Shown here piece after piece: positions 28,602 through 38,365 of a stretch of 64,000 bases of DNA; position 1 is the stretch's first letter, and each line of letters starts with the position of its first letter. The notes below the pieces were generated by a model that worked only from the letters and a program-made list of their open reading frames with translations, was not told the origin of the DNA and did no database searches. Source of the stretch: an alpha proteobacterium HIMB59. Lineage in GTDB: Bacteria > Pseudomonadota > Alphaproteobacteria > HIMB59. Made by a program: the position numbers and the translations under genes. The stretch spans positions 1 to 64,000 of the forward strand of contig SGZV01000003.1 of NCBI GenBank assembly GCA_004321805.1. Reading direction: 5' to 3'.

Positions 28602-29935
28602 TATATAGTTATGATCTCCTCTGAAGATGTTGGATGTACAGCAACAGTTCTTTTAAAATCATCAAGAGTATTTCCTGCAACAACATTAACAGCTAAAAGT
28701 TGAATTAATTCTGCAGCATCATCTGAAATAATATGAATTCCTAGAATAGTCTTATCTTTTTTACTTATAACCAACTTGTAAAAAGTATCCTTATCTTTAG
28801 AAGAAAAAGTTTTTTTCATAGATTTAAAACTTGTTGTTAGTTCATAGGCATCAATCTTATTTTTTTTTGCCATTTCTAAGGTCAGCCCAACTGTTCCTAT
28901 TTGTGGTGATGTAAAAACAGCAGTGGGAATATTTGTGAAGTCATATTCTATCATTTTTTTATTATTGAATAATTTGTCTGCAAGAAAATGACCTTGTCTT
29001 ATTGCTACAGGTGTTAAATTTACATAATCAATAACATCACCTACGGCATAAATATTTTTTTCATGAGTTTGAAAGTGTCGATTAACTTTAATTGAATGAC
29101 TTTGGTTTATTTGAACTTTTGTATGATCTAATCCAAGATTTTGAGTATTTGCTATTCTACCAGTAGCAGAAAGCACATAGTCTGTTTTAATTATTTTATT
29201 ATCACTAAGTTTTACTAAAAATTCATTTTTCTTTTTATCTACTTTTAAAATCGTCTTTTCTAAATGAAATTTAATTTTGTTTTTAGGATTTTTCTTTATG
29301 AGGAAATTTACAAGATCTTCATCAAATGCTTTAAGTATTCTTTTTCCTCTATAAATAAGATTAACTGAAGCGCCTAAGTTAGCGAAGATATAAGCAAATT
29401 CTATAGCTATATATCCACCACCTTCAATGATCATTCTTTTTGGTAACTTTTTTAATCTAAAGATATCATCACTGGTATTAATATATTTATTATTTTCTAA
29501 TGCTTCTGTTTTGAAAGGTTTCCCCCCTGTGGCAATAATAAAGTTTTTAGCTTGATAGGTTTTTTTACCAACAATTACTCTTCGTGGGTCTAGAAATTTG
29601 GCTGAACCTTTAATAATCTTAATTTTATTCTTATTTAATATATTTTCATAAACACTGTTTAAACGATTTATTTCTTTATCTTTTTTTTTAATAAATTGTA
29701 TCCAATTTATTTTTGTGACGTCAATGTTAGTGCCAAAAGACTTATAAATTTCAACATCTTTATAAATTTGAGAGAGATAAAAGAAAAATTTTTTTGGTAC
29801 ACATCCTACGTTGACACAAGTACCACCAAATTTATTATTTTCAATCATCGCTACTTTAGCTCCATGCACGCTTGCAATACGTGCAGCACGAACTCCGCCT
29901 GATCCGGCTCCAATTACAATAAGGTCATAAATCAT
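28601..29935 (-). CDS. gor: Glutathione-disulfide reductase-type pyridine nucleotide-disulfide oxidoreductase
   Basis: VIGAGSGGVRAARIASVHGAKVAMIENNKFGGTCVNVGCVPKKFFFY, NIYAVGDVI, C-terminal AVHPTSSEEIITI. Confidence 0.92.
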   Translation of the reverse strand: MIYDLIVIGAGSGGVRAARIASVHGAKVAMIENNKFGGTCVNVGCVPKKFFFYLSQIYKDVEIYKSFGTNIDVTKINWIQFIKKKDKEINRLNSVYENILNKNKIKIIKGSAKFLDPRRVIVGKKTYQAKNFIIATGGKPFKTEALENNKYINTSDDIFRLKKLPKRMIIEGGGYIAIEFAYIFANLGASVNLIYRGKRILKAFDEDLVNFLIKKNPKNKIKFHLEKTILKVDKKKNEFLVKLSDNKIIKTDYVLSATGRIANTQNLGLDHTKVQINQSHSIKVNRHFQTHEKNIYAVGDVIDYVNLTPVAIRQGHFLADKLFNNKKMIEYDFTNIPTAVFTSPQIGTVGLTLEMAKKNKIDAYELTTSFKSMKKTFSSKDKDTFYKLVISKKDKTILGIHIISDDAAELIQLLAVNVVAGNTLDDFKRTVAVHPTSSEEIITI

Positions 29936-29969
29936 TTATTTTTTGCAAGATTGCTCTATAAAGTCATAT

Positions 29970-30407
29970 ATGAACTGGAAGGCAATTTCAAACTCCCAAT
30001 ACTCTAAATTATTAGGGCAACTTGAGACTAAACAAGACGATGGAAAGGATATTTACAGAATGTTTGTAGAAAATACTCATTTAAATTCTGGAAATTTTGC
30101 ACACGGAGGTTTCTTAATGTCTTTTTTAGATAATGTCATGGGTAACGCAGCTTTTAAAAGTTTTAACAACATTCCTTGTGTTACTATTTCTATGACAACT
30201 CATTTCACACATTCTGCTTCATGTGGTGATGAGTTGATAGGTCACCCAATTATTGAAAAGAGAACTAAAACGCTGTCTTTCGTTAAATGTCAGGTTTTTT
30301 CAAAAGATAATCTAATAGTATCAGGAACTGGTATTTGGAAAATTGTTAATTTTAAAAAAGAAATGAACGTCTCTGATAAAATTGAATCAGATGATGGCGG
30401 TTGGTAA
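29970..30407 (+). CDS. Hotdog-fold PaaI-like thioesterase
   Basis: NFAHGGFLMSFLDNVMGNAA, VTISMTTHFTHSASCGDEL; ATG at 29970 preferred over TTG at 29943. Confidence 0.85.
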   Translation: MNWKAISNSQYSKLLGQLETKQDDGKDIYRMFVENTHLNSGNFAHGGFLMSFLDNVMGNAAFKSFNNIPCVTISMTTHFTHSASCGDELIGHPIIEKRTKTLSFVKCQVFSKDNLIVSGTGIWKIVNFKKEMNVSDKIESDDGGW

Positions 30408-30426
30408 TTACTTTTAAATAAATAAA

Positions 30427-31563
30427 TTGAGATTAAACATAAACGAAATTCATGCCTGTAAGGCATTATTTTTTTCTATTTCTTTTTTTGTTGGGTTATG
30501 GACTATTCGAATTCCTGATATTAAAGATCGAATATCAACTGATTATTCAGGAATGAGTTACCTCTTTGTCATATTTTCCATTGGCTCTATTATAACCATG
30601 ATAGTAGCACCAAAAATTATAGAAAATTTTTCATCTAAAATTATTGTTTTGATCTCTGGGAGTATTATCTCTTTTCTTTGGTTGTTTGTTCCTTTTGTCT
30701 CTACCTTTATCCAAATGGCATTTTTAAGTTTTTTATTTGGTTGTGCGTATGGAATTTTCGAGGTTGTTTTAAACTTACAAGCTACAAATCTTGAAAAAAA
30801 ATATAATAAACCAATGATGTCAGGTTTTCATGCCTTTTGGAGCATAGGTTTATTAAGTGGATCTTTTCTAACAAGTATTTTCTTAGAATTTGAAATTAGT
30901 TTTTTAATTAATTCAATTGCTTATATTTTTATTTTATTTCCAATTATCTTTTTAAGCAGCTTGACTCTAAAAAACAACGATGCAGAAAAACAATCATTTG
31001 CTGGAATATTTTTCAAATGGCCTGCGGTTTTATTGGTTTTGGTTTTATTATCAATCACCGCAGTTTTCCTTGAAGGAGGTACAGACTCTTGGGGCGCTTT
31101 GTATATGAGAGATTATCTTCAAGCAGAAGGTTTTAATGTAGGCTTAGCTGCTATTGCTTTTAATGGTGCCATGGTAGTAGGGCGTCTAACAGGTGATCAA
31201 CTAAAAGCTCTTTTTGGACTTCAACAATTTTTGTTTTTATCGGTAGTCTGCTCCTTATTTGGAGTTTTTATCATTTTATTTAGTGAAATTGTGCTTTTCT
31301 CAATCATTGGATTTATAATTGCAGGTTTGGGTGTATCTTCTGTTATTCCCATTTGTTATACACTAGCTTCTTCAATCAAAAATATTAACCCTACAGTGGG
31401 TATCACAGTTATAACAATTGCTGTATATGGTGACTTTATGATTGCTCCTCCAGTTTTAGGATACACTGCCAATATAATTGGAATACAATATGTTTATCTT
31501 CCAATAGTCATACTATTTATTATTTCAACTTTAATTTTGATATTTAAAAAGCGTGAACTATAA
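30427..31563 (+). CDS. MFS transporter
   Basis: 378 aa, about 12 TM segments, WTIRIPDIKDRI..YSGMSYLFVIFSIG, VVGRLTGDQLKALFG; TTG start. Confidence 0.85.
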   Translation: MRLNINEIHACKALFFSISFFVGLWTIRIPDIKDRISTDYSGMSYLFVIFSIGSIITMIVAPKIIENFSSKIIVLISGSIISFLWLFVPFVSTFIQMAFLSFLFGCAYGIFEVVLNLQATNLEKKYNKPMMSGFHAFWSIGLLSGSFLTSIFLEFEISFLINSIAYIFILFPIIFLSSLTLKNNDAEKQSFAGIFFKWPAVLLVLVLLSITAVFLEGGTDSWGALYMRDYLQAEGFNVGLAAIAFNGAMVVGRLTGDQLKALFGLQQFLFLSVVCSLFGVFIILFSEIVLFSIIGFIIAGLGVSSVIPICYTLASSIKNINPTVGITVITIAVYGDFMIAPPVLGYTANIIGIQYVYLPIVILFIISTLILIFKKREL

Positions 31564-31574
31564 AAAAATTATAA

Positions 31575-32444
31575 TTACCTTTTTAAGATAAGAATATTTC
31601 CAAAAATTATTAGAAGGGCTCCTATGAATAAGCTCCAATTCCAGATTAAGTTTTCAAAAATAGTTGAAACAAGTAAGGCTATCAAAGGCATAATTATTGC
31701 AACATAGGCCGCATCATTTGAGCCAATTTTTTTTATTAATGTTAGATACAAGCTAAACCCAAATACACTTCCAAATATTGATAAATATATTAATGATAAA
31801 TTATAACTTAGTGATAAATCAAATTGAAAAGGAGTATCCTTTACTAATAAGTATATAAATAAACTAAGTGATCCATATAACATTCCATATCCAGTTACAG
31901 GCACTACTGGTAGTTTTATTTTTGACGTGTGAGCTGAGACTAAATTGCCTAAAGATGCAAAATAAGTCGCTATAATTCCTAAAAATATTCCAAAGCTTGT
32001 AGTGCTAGAGAGTGTAAAATTGCTTATTTCTTCATAAAAGATAAAAATCAATCCAAATGTACCAATTGCACCACCTAAGATTGTCATGGTGCTGGGGAAA
32101 TTTCGATGAAAGATAATATTATTAATAACATTCATGAATAATATTGAAGAGAAACATAAAGCAACAAATCCGCTAATTAAATACTGTGTTGATAGATAAA
32201 AAATTACATAGTTTATGTTAAATAAAAGTACTCCTAAAACAGCTATAAGAAAATGTTCTTTCAAAGAAAATTTAATTTTAAAATTTTTAAGTTTACAAAA
32301 ACATAAAATTATTATTGAAGCTAAAAAAAATCTATAGAATACGGACACCATTGGATCTACTATTCCTAATTGAAACTTAATGACATACCAAGTGGGGCCC
32401 CAACATAATAGTGTCGCAATAAATAAAAATATTGTAGAATTCAT
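31575..32444 (-). CDS. EamA/DMT family transporter
   Basis: 289 aa, about 10 TM; LCWGPTWYVIKFQLGIVDPMVSVFYRFFLASIIIL. Confidence 0.88.
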   Translation of the reverse strand: MNSTIFLFIATLLCWGPTWYVIKFQLGIVDPMVSVFYRFFLASIIILCFCKLKNFKIKFSLKEHFLIAVLGVLLFNINYVIFYLSTQYLISGFVALCFSSILFMNVINNIIFHRNFPSTMTILGGAIGTFGLIFIFYEEISNFTLSSTTSFGIFLGIIATYFASLGNLVSAHTSKIKLPVVPVTGYGMLYGSLSLFIYLLVKDTPFQFDLSLSYNLSLIYLSIFGSVFGFSLYLTLIKKIGSNDAAYVAIIMPLIALLVSTIFENLIWNWSLFIGALLIIFGNILILKR

Positions 32445-32446
32445 CT

Positions 32447-32932
32447 ATGCCTTCTTTTGACGTTGTATCTTCTCCAGACTTACAAGAGATCGATAATGCC
32501 ATCAATAATACTAAAAGAGAAGTTGATAATCGTTTTGATTTTAAAAATACTAATTCAACAATAGATAGATCTGATTACTCAATAACTATTGAAACAACTG
32601 ACAATACAAAGCTTAATCAATTTAATGATATTTTAAAAAATAATATAGTTAGAAGAAAAGTTGATCCTAAGTTTATTCATGTTAAATCTACCGAAACTGC
32701 CTCTGGAAATAGAGTAAGACAACTTGTAGATATATTAAATGGAATTTCCAAAGATGATGCTAAAAAAATAACAACTTTAGTAAAATCATCAAAAATGAAA
32801 GTTCAAGCTTCTATTAATGGAGATGAGGTTCGTATCACAGGTAAAAAGAGAGATGATCTCCAGTCTATGATAGATCTTCTAAAACAAAGTGATATTGGTA
32901 TTCCATTGCAATACCAAAACTTCAGAGATTAA
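32447..32932 (+). CDS. YajQ family nucleotide-binding protein
   Basis: MPSFDVVSSPDLQEIDNAINNTKREVDNRFDFKN and VRITGKKRDDLQSMIDLLKQ...PLQYQNFRD. Confidence 0.97.
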   Translation: MPSFDVVSSPDLQEIDNAINNTKREVDNRFDFKNTNSTIDRSDYSITIETTDNTKLNQFNDILKNNIVRRKVDPKFIHVKSTETASGNRVRQLVDILNGISKDDAKKITTLVKSSKMKVQASINGDEVRITGKKRDDLQSMIDLLKQSDIGIPLQYQNFRD

Positions 32933-33447
32933 GCGATACTAACTTCTTTTGTTTTAAGATTTATTAATTTTACTTCACATAATGATTTTAAAAACTCTAA
33001 GCAATCATCTGTTTTAACTTGAATTGTTTTTGTATTATCTAATGGATGAAAATTACACAACTCGAATTCTAAAATTGATATATCTAAATAAAAAGATACA
33101 TCTTTATCATTATTATTTACCAAAGCATATGGACTAACAGATCCTGGCTTTACTCCTAATTTTTCATATAGATATTCTGGACTTCCAAAAGATAGATTTC
33201 CTTGACATTGAAGTGCATTCTTAATTTCCTTTAAATCTATTTCTTGATTATCAAGACATGATAAAAGATAAAAATTCCTTTTTTTATCTCTAAGAAATAA
33301 ATTTTTAGTATGTGCGCCATGCATATCCAAATCATTCTTTAATCTGCTTGATTCCTCTACCGTGTAGAAAGCCTCATGTTCAAATAGCTTATAATTTATT
33401 CCTTTTTCACTAAGTGCGTCTAAAAGATTTTTGGCTTCTAATTTCAT
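32929..33447 (-). CDS. Prolyl-tRNA editing domain protein (ProXp-ala/PrdX-like)
   Basis: YKLFEHEAFYTVEES, GAHTKNLFLRDKKRNFYLLSCL, LGVKPGSVSPYALVN. Confidence 0.9.
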   Translation of the reverse strand: MKLEAKNLLDALSEKGINYKLFEHEAFYTVEESSRLKNDLDMHGAHTKNLFLRDKKRNFYLLSCLDNQEIDLKEIKNALQCQGNLSFGSPEYLYEKLGVKPGSVSPYALVNNNDKDVSFYLDISILEFELCNFHPLDNTKTIQVKTDDCLEFLKSLCEVKLINLKTKEVSIA

Positions 33448-33475
33448 TTATGATAGTTAATAGTATTAAGTTATT

Positions 33476-34555
33476 ATGAAAAAAATTAATAGAAGAAGTT
33501 TTATCAAAAAAGCCTCTATTCCTATTATAGGTGCTGCTTCAATTTCAAGTTTTAAAGTGCATGCTAGCACCACAACGGAATTGAATATGGTTACTTCTTG
33601 GCCTGAAAATTTTCCAGGCATTGGACTAGGAGCTAATAGATTAGCTAAAAGAATAGAGAGTCTTTCAAATAACAAAATTAAAGTGAATGTATATTCAGCA
33701 GGTGAATTGGTTCCTCCATTTGGTGTATTTGATGCTGTTTCTTCTGGTACTGCCGATTTATATCATTCCGCTGAATTTTATTGGGGTGGTAAAAACAAAG
33801 CCTATCCTTTTTTTGCTGCCGTTCCTTTTGGAATGACTGCTGAAGAGTTTAATTCATGGATATATCTCGGTGAAGGACAAGCTCTTTGGGATGAATTGGG
33901 TTCTGGATTTAATTTAAAACATTTCGTAGTAGGTAATACTGGTTCAACTTTATTTGGTTGGTTTAAAGATGAAATTAATAATGTTGATGATATCTCAAAA
34001 ATTAAAATAAGAAGTCCTGGAATGGGAGGCGATTTACTTAAAACTATGGGTGCTACACCAGTTAATATTCCTGGTGGAGAAATACTTCAATCTTTATCAA
34101 GTGGGGCTATTGATGCTGCTGACTGGTCTAATCCTGTAATGGATCTTGCTTTTGGTTTTTATAAAGTAGCTAAATATTGTTATTACCCTGATTTCAAGAA
34201 ACCCACAGTTTCTATTTCTCTTGGTATGAATTTAGATAAATGGAATTCTTTTGATAATGGCACTAAAAGTATCATTGAATATGCATGTCAGTCTGAAAAT
34301 CAAGAAATGCTCTCTGACTTCATGTTTAAAGAAGTGGCCTCAATTGAAAAATTAAAATCACTAAATGTTAACTTTAGAAGCTTACCTCAAGATATAGTGA
34401 TTGAAGCTAAAAAAAATGTTTCAGGTGTTTTAGATAACTATGCTGATACGTCTATTGGTATAAAAATCAGAGATAGTTATTTTAATTTTCTTAATTCAAG
34501 AACCAGTTATAAAGATTTTGATATCTCCAATTATTTAAATTTTAGAAAAATTTAA
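33476..34555 (+). CDS. TRAP transporter substrate-binding protein (DctP-like) with Tat-type signal
   Basis: NRRSFIKKASIPIIGAASISSF Tat-like signal; KIKIRSPGMGGDLLKTMGATPVNIPGGEILQSLSSGAIDAADW. Confidence 0.9.
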   Translation: MKKINRRSFIKKASIPIIGAASISSFKVHASTTTELNMVTSWPENFPGIGLGANRLAKRIESLSNNKIKVNVYSAGELVPPFGVFDAVSSGTADLYHSAEFYWGGKNKAYPFFAAVPFGMTAEEFNSWIYLGEGQALWDELGSGFNLKHFVVGNTGSTLFGWFKDEINNVDDISKIKIRSPGMGGDLLKTMGATPVNIPGGEILQSLSSGAIDAADWSNPVMDLAFGFYKVAKYCYYPDFKKPTVSISLGMNLDKWNSFDNGTKSIIEYACQSENQEMLSDFMFKEVASIEKLKSLNVNFRSLPQDIVIEAKKNVSGVLDNYADTSIGIKIRDSYFNFLNSRTSYKDFDISNYLNFRKI

Positions 34556-34557
34556 TT

Positions 34558-35163
34558 TTGTGTGGAAGATACTCTCTAGATTTAAATAATAGTAAGTCAA
34601 ACTTTAAACCAGAAACTATTAAAAAATATTCAAAAGTTTTTGAATATAGCAATGATAATATTTCACCTTCCCTAGAGGCTCCAATCATAATAAATAAAAA
34701 TAATGATTATGATTTTACTATAGCTAAATGGGGACTAATTTTTGACTGGTTGCCTAAGGGCAAAACACTATTTAATATTAGATCTGAAACTATTAAAGAA
34801 AAGAAATTTTCTAGAGATATTGTTGAGACACAGAAATGCTTGATACCTTTCAACCATTATTTTGAGTGGAAGAAAGAAAACAACAAAAACCAAAAATATA
34901 AATTTTATTTTAAGGAAAGACCCATTGCCTATTTTTTAGGGGTTTTTCAAAAATTAAATAATAATATTTTCTTTTCAATCCTTACCAGACAGGCGTCAAT
35001 ATCAGGTCAAAAAATTCATATAAGATGTCCTCAAATGATACCAATCAAAAGCCAAGTGAAAGATTGGTTTAACGGCGGTGGGGATTGGCTTAAAGAAAGT
35101 TATAATGACATCAATAATGAAGATTTATTCAATCTAGGACTTAAATATGAAAAAACTCAGTGA
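34558..35163 (+). CDS. SOS response-associated peptidase (YedK/HMCES, SRAP)
   Basis: Starts MCGRYSL (catalytic Cys2) from a TTG codon; FNIRSET, CLIPFNHYFEWKKE, HIRCPQMIP. Confidence 0.92.
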   Translation: MCGRYSLDLNNSKSNFKPETIKKYSKVFEYSNDNISPSLEAPIIINKNNDYDFTIAKWGLIFDWLPKGKTLFNIRSETIKEKKFSRDIVETQKCLIPFNHYFEWKKENNKNQKYKFYFKERPIAYFLGVFQKLNNNIFFSILTRQASISGQKIHIRCPQMIPIKSQVKDWFNGGGDWLKESYNDINNEDLFNLGLKYEKTQ

Positions 35164-35379
35164 TTATTTTTTGAACTTGAAGAATGATAAAAGTTTTTCA
35201 ATACCTGAGAAATGTTCTTCTAAACGTACGTAAACCTTATCAATTTTAACAATATGACCATCAAGCCTTTCATAAAGATTATCTATTTTCTTTTCAATTC
35301 TATTAAGTTTCGAGTTTAACTGCTTGATTTCACTATCTTTATTATTTGTATCTTTTTTAAGTTTTACAACTTTATTCAT
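35164..35379 (-). CDS. Small coiled-coil protein of unknown function
   Basis: 71-aa heptad-rich ORF in the gap between two genes. Confidence 0.5.
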   Translation of the reverse strand: MNKVVKLKKDTNNKDSEIKQLNSKLNRIEKKIDNLYERLDGHIVKIDKVYVRLEEHFSGIEKLLSFFKFKK

Positions 35380-35438
35380 AACTAAAAGTTAGTAATTTTT
35401 TACAAAAAAGAAATATGACAAAACATCTCTCTTTAAAA

Positions 35439-36236
35439 TTAACCAAACCTTGCATTTACTTCAGGTATCCAGTTTTTAATTTTTTGAATTCTATTTTTAG
35501 GGGATGGGTGAGTTGAAAGAAACTCAGGAGGATTGCTTTTTTGCGCTTTTTGCATCCTTTCCCAAATTTTAAAAGACTCAGTATTGTCATAATTTGCCAT
35601 AGTCATAAATGCCAAACCTAAATAGTCAGCTTCAGACTCTTGTAAGCGGTTGAAGGGTAGGGAAATACCTAAATTTACAAGATAATCATCAGCTGAGCTG
35701 CTTGAGAGTGCCCCTTCTAAGGCAATATCAAGTATTGTAGCCCCAATATTTATAGCTATCGATTGACTGGCTCTCTCTAAACTATGCCTAGCAACAGCAT
35801 GAGCAATTTCATGACCCATTACAGATGCTATCCCATCTTTATTTGATGTAATATCTAATATCCCTGTGTAAAAAGCAATTTTACCTCCTGGCATGCACCA
35901 TGCGTTAAGCGTTTCTTTATCATCAATCAATATATACTCCCAATTATAGCCATTTAATCTATCCGACTGCCCCATATCAGAAAAATATTTTTCAACTGAT
36001 TCTGTAACTCTTTTACCAACTTCATTTAAAGCATTGTAATTGTTACCTGAACTAATAATTTTTTCTTCTTGTTTAATTTTTTCATATGCTTGCACAGCTT
36101 GATTGTTGATTTTTTCTTCTGATACAAATGACAGCTGCTTTCTATTTGTGATAGCTACCTCAGCGCATGAGGGGAGAAGTAACGGTGCACAACAACATGA
36201 GAATTTTTTAATAAAATCTCGTCTTTTAAGATTCAT
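35439..36236 (-). CDS. M48 family metallopeptidase, exported (Tat/lipoprotein-like N-terminus)
   Basis: GHEIAHAVARHSLERAS, ESEADYLGLAFM, STHPSPKNRI; start at internal ATG 36236 gives MNLKRRDFIKKFSCCCAPLLLPSC. Confidence 0.93.
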   Translation of the reverse strand: MNLKRRDFIKKFSCCCAPLLLPSCAEVAITNRKQLSFVSEEKINNQAVQAYEKIKQEEKIISSGNNYNALNEVGKRVTESVEKYFSDMGQSDRLNGYNWEYILIDDKETLNAWCMPGGKIAFYTGILDITSNKDGIASVMGHEIAHAVARHSLERASQSIAINIGATILDIALEGALSSSSADDYLVNLGISLPFNRLQESEADYLGLAFMTMANYDNTESFKIWERMQKAQKSNPPEFLSTHPSPKNRIQKIKNWIPEVNARFG

Positions 36237-36265
36237 AATATTAGTATAATCAAAAAGGTTATTAG

Positions 36266-37108
36266 ATGACAACTTGTTATATTAATGGAAAATATAAACC
36301 AATAAGCAAGTCCTCAGTAAATATTACAGATAGAGGTCTTCAATTTGGAGATGGCGTTTATGAGGTAATAGCTATCTATAAAGATAAATTAGTCGATCTT
36401 AACCTTCATTTAAAAAGACTAAAATTATCTTTAAAAAAAATTGACTTAAAAATAAATCTTTCAGAAAAACAAATTGAAAATATTTCTTTAAAAATAAAAA
36501 AAATTAATAACCTAAAGATGGGTATCATTTATATACAAATCACAAGAGGAAATCAGTCAACTAGAGACCACAAGTACCCTAAAGATTTAAAACCAAATAT
36601 AATAATTTATTCAATAAACAAAAATCTAGATAAAATGGAATTGCTCGCATCAAAAGGAGTTAAGGCATCACTGTATCCTGATATAAGATGGCTAAGATCC
36701 GATATTAAAAGTACTTCTTTGCTAGGAAATGTAATGGCTGCTAATTTTGCAAAAAAGAATAAATCCCATGAGTCAATTTTATTTGATTATGATGACAATA
36801 TAACGGAAGGAAATTCTTCTAGTATATGGATTATCAAAAATAATATCTGCTATACACATCCTGTAAGTTACAGAATTTTAAAAGGATGCACTCGTGATAA
36901 ATTAATTAAAATTCTTAGAACTAACAATTTACAATTTAAAGAAAAAACTTTTTCTACTAAGTCTCTTTTAAGTGCAGATGAAGTTTTTATGACAAGTGCT
37001 ACTAATTTCATTATGCCAATTGTTAAAATTGATAAAAAGAAAATTTCTAAAGGTAAACCTGGTCCCATAAGCCTAGCTCTTAGAAAAAAATATATAAGCG
37101 CGATATGA
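36266..37108 (+). CDS. Class IV aminotransferase (D-amino acid transaminase-like)
   Basis: ITDRGLQFGDGVYEVI, YIQITRG, DIRWLRSDIKSTSLLGNVMA, ITEGNSSSIWII. Confidence 0.9.
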   Translation: MTTCYINGKYKPISKSSVNITDRGLQFGDGVYEVIAIYKDKLVDLNLHLKRLKLSLKKIDLKINLSEKQIENISLKIKKINNLKMGIIYIQITRGNQSTRDHKYPKDLKPNIIIYSINKNLDKMELLASKGVKASLYPDIRWLRSDIKSTSLLGNVMAANFAKKNKSHESILFDYDDNITEGNSSSIWIIKNNICYTHPVSYRILKGCTRDKLIKILRTNNLQFKEKTFSTKSLLSADEVFMTSATNFIMPIVKIDKKKISKGKPGPISLALRKKYISAI

Positions 37109-37683
37109 GAATATTTTTTTATTTATTTCTATTTATTTCCCTGCATCCTAAAGCTTATAGTAACATTCAGTCAGTTTATTTTGCAGGAGGTTGTTTCTGG
37201 TGCGTTGAAGAGGTTTTTGAAAAAACTACAGGTGTAGTCAATGTTGAATCTGGATATTCAGGAGGAGATAAAAAAAATCCTACGTATATGGAGGTTGTTA
37301 CAGGCAATACAGGTCACATAGAGGCAACAAAAATTGATTTCGATCCAGAGATCATAGATACCAATCAACTGGTTAAAACATTATTTTTGAATATAGATCC
37401 TTTTGATAACGAAGGTCAATTTTGTGATAAGGGATATTCATATAGGAGTGCCATCTTTTCTAATGACCAAGAATTAATTAATCAAGCTAAAGAATTAATA
37501 CAAAAAATTGAAAAAAATCATAATGAAAAGGTTCAACTCATGATTTTACCATTTAAAAATTTCTATTTAGCTGAGGACTATCATCAAGATTATTATAAAA
37601 AAAATCCCATTAGATATAATTATTATAAGTACAGTTGTGGAAGAGAAAAAAGAATAAATCAAATTAAATTAAATTTAAAATGA
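37105..37683 (+). CDS. msrA: Peptide-methionine (S)-S-oxide reductase with N-terminal signal peptide
   Basis: AGGCFWCVEEVFEKTTGVVNVESGYSGG, TGHIEA, AEDYHQDYY. Confidence 0.96.
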   Translation: MRIFFYLFLFISLHPKAYSNIQSVYFAGGCFWCVEEVFEKTTGVVNVESGYSGGDKKNPTYMEVVTGNTGHIEATKIDFDPEIIDTNQLVKTLFLNIDPFDNEGQFCDKGYSYRSAIFSNDQELINQAKELIQKIEKNHNEKVQLMILPFKNFYLAEDYHQDYYKKNPIRYNYYKYSCGREKRINQIKLNLK

Positions 37684-38339
37684 TAAAATTATTAGTTTTA
37701 TTATTTTTAGTTTCAATATGCATATATATTTTTTTTGGTAATAAAATATCTAATAAACTAAAAAAATATTTAATTATTTTTTTTATTACAATAATCGCAT
37801 TAGTTTTAATATTTTCTGGAAAATTGAATTTTCTTCCTGTCGCCCTTGCACCAGCATTATTATTTTTTAGAAGAATTTCATCATTACTTAGTATTTTAAA
37901 TTTTTTTTCAAGGTCATCATTTGGAAGTAAATTCAAACCCACTATCAATACTAAATATTTAAAAATTCAAATAATACTGCAGACAAAACAAGCAATTATT
38001 GAAATTAAAGAGGGAGAATTTAAAGGAAGAGGACTCTCATCATTGTCTAAACCAGAGGTCGATAAATTATTATCTGAGTTAAAAGTTAACGACCCTAAAG
38101 GTTTTGGCATTTTAAATGTTGTAATAAATCAATCATATCAACATTCGCAAAATACATCATCATCACAAATGAGCGAGGAAGAGGCACTTTCTATTTTAGG
38201 ATTACAAAAAGGTGCCAGTTCAGATGAAATTAAAAAGTCTTATTATGATTTAATGAAGAAATTTCACCCTGATAAAGATGGAAATAATTACCTTTCTAAC
38301 CTCATTTCTGAAGCAAAGAATAAGCTTTTAAATAAATAA
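37680..38339 (+). CDS. Membrane-anchored J-domain protein
   Basis: N-terminal TM segments; C-terminal EEALSILGLQKGASSDEIKKSYYDLMKKFHPDKDGNNYLSN with HPD. Confidence 0.88.
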   Translation: MIKLLVLLFLVSICIYIFFGNKISNKLKKYLIIFFITIIALVLIFSGKLNFLPVALAPALLFFRRISSLLSILNFFSRSSFGSKFKPTINTKYLKIQIILQTKQAIIEIKEGEFKGRGLSSLSKPEVDKLLSELKVNDPKGFGILNVVINQSYQHSQNTSSSQMSEEEALSILGLQKGASSDEIKKSYYDLMKKFHPDKDGNNYLSNLISEAKNKLLNK

Positions 38340-38365
38340 TTTTCATCTATAAGACTGTTATCCCA

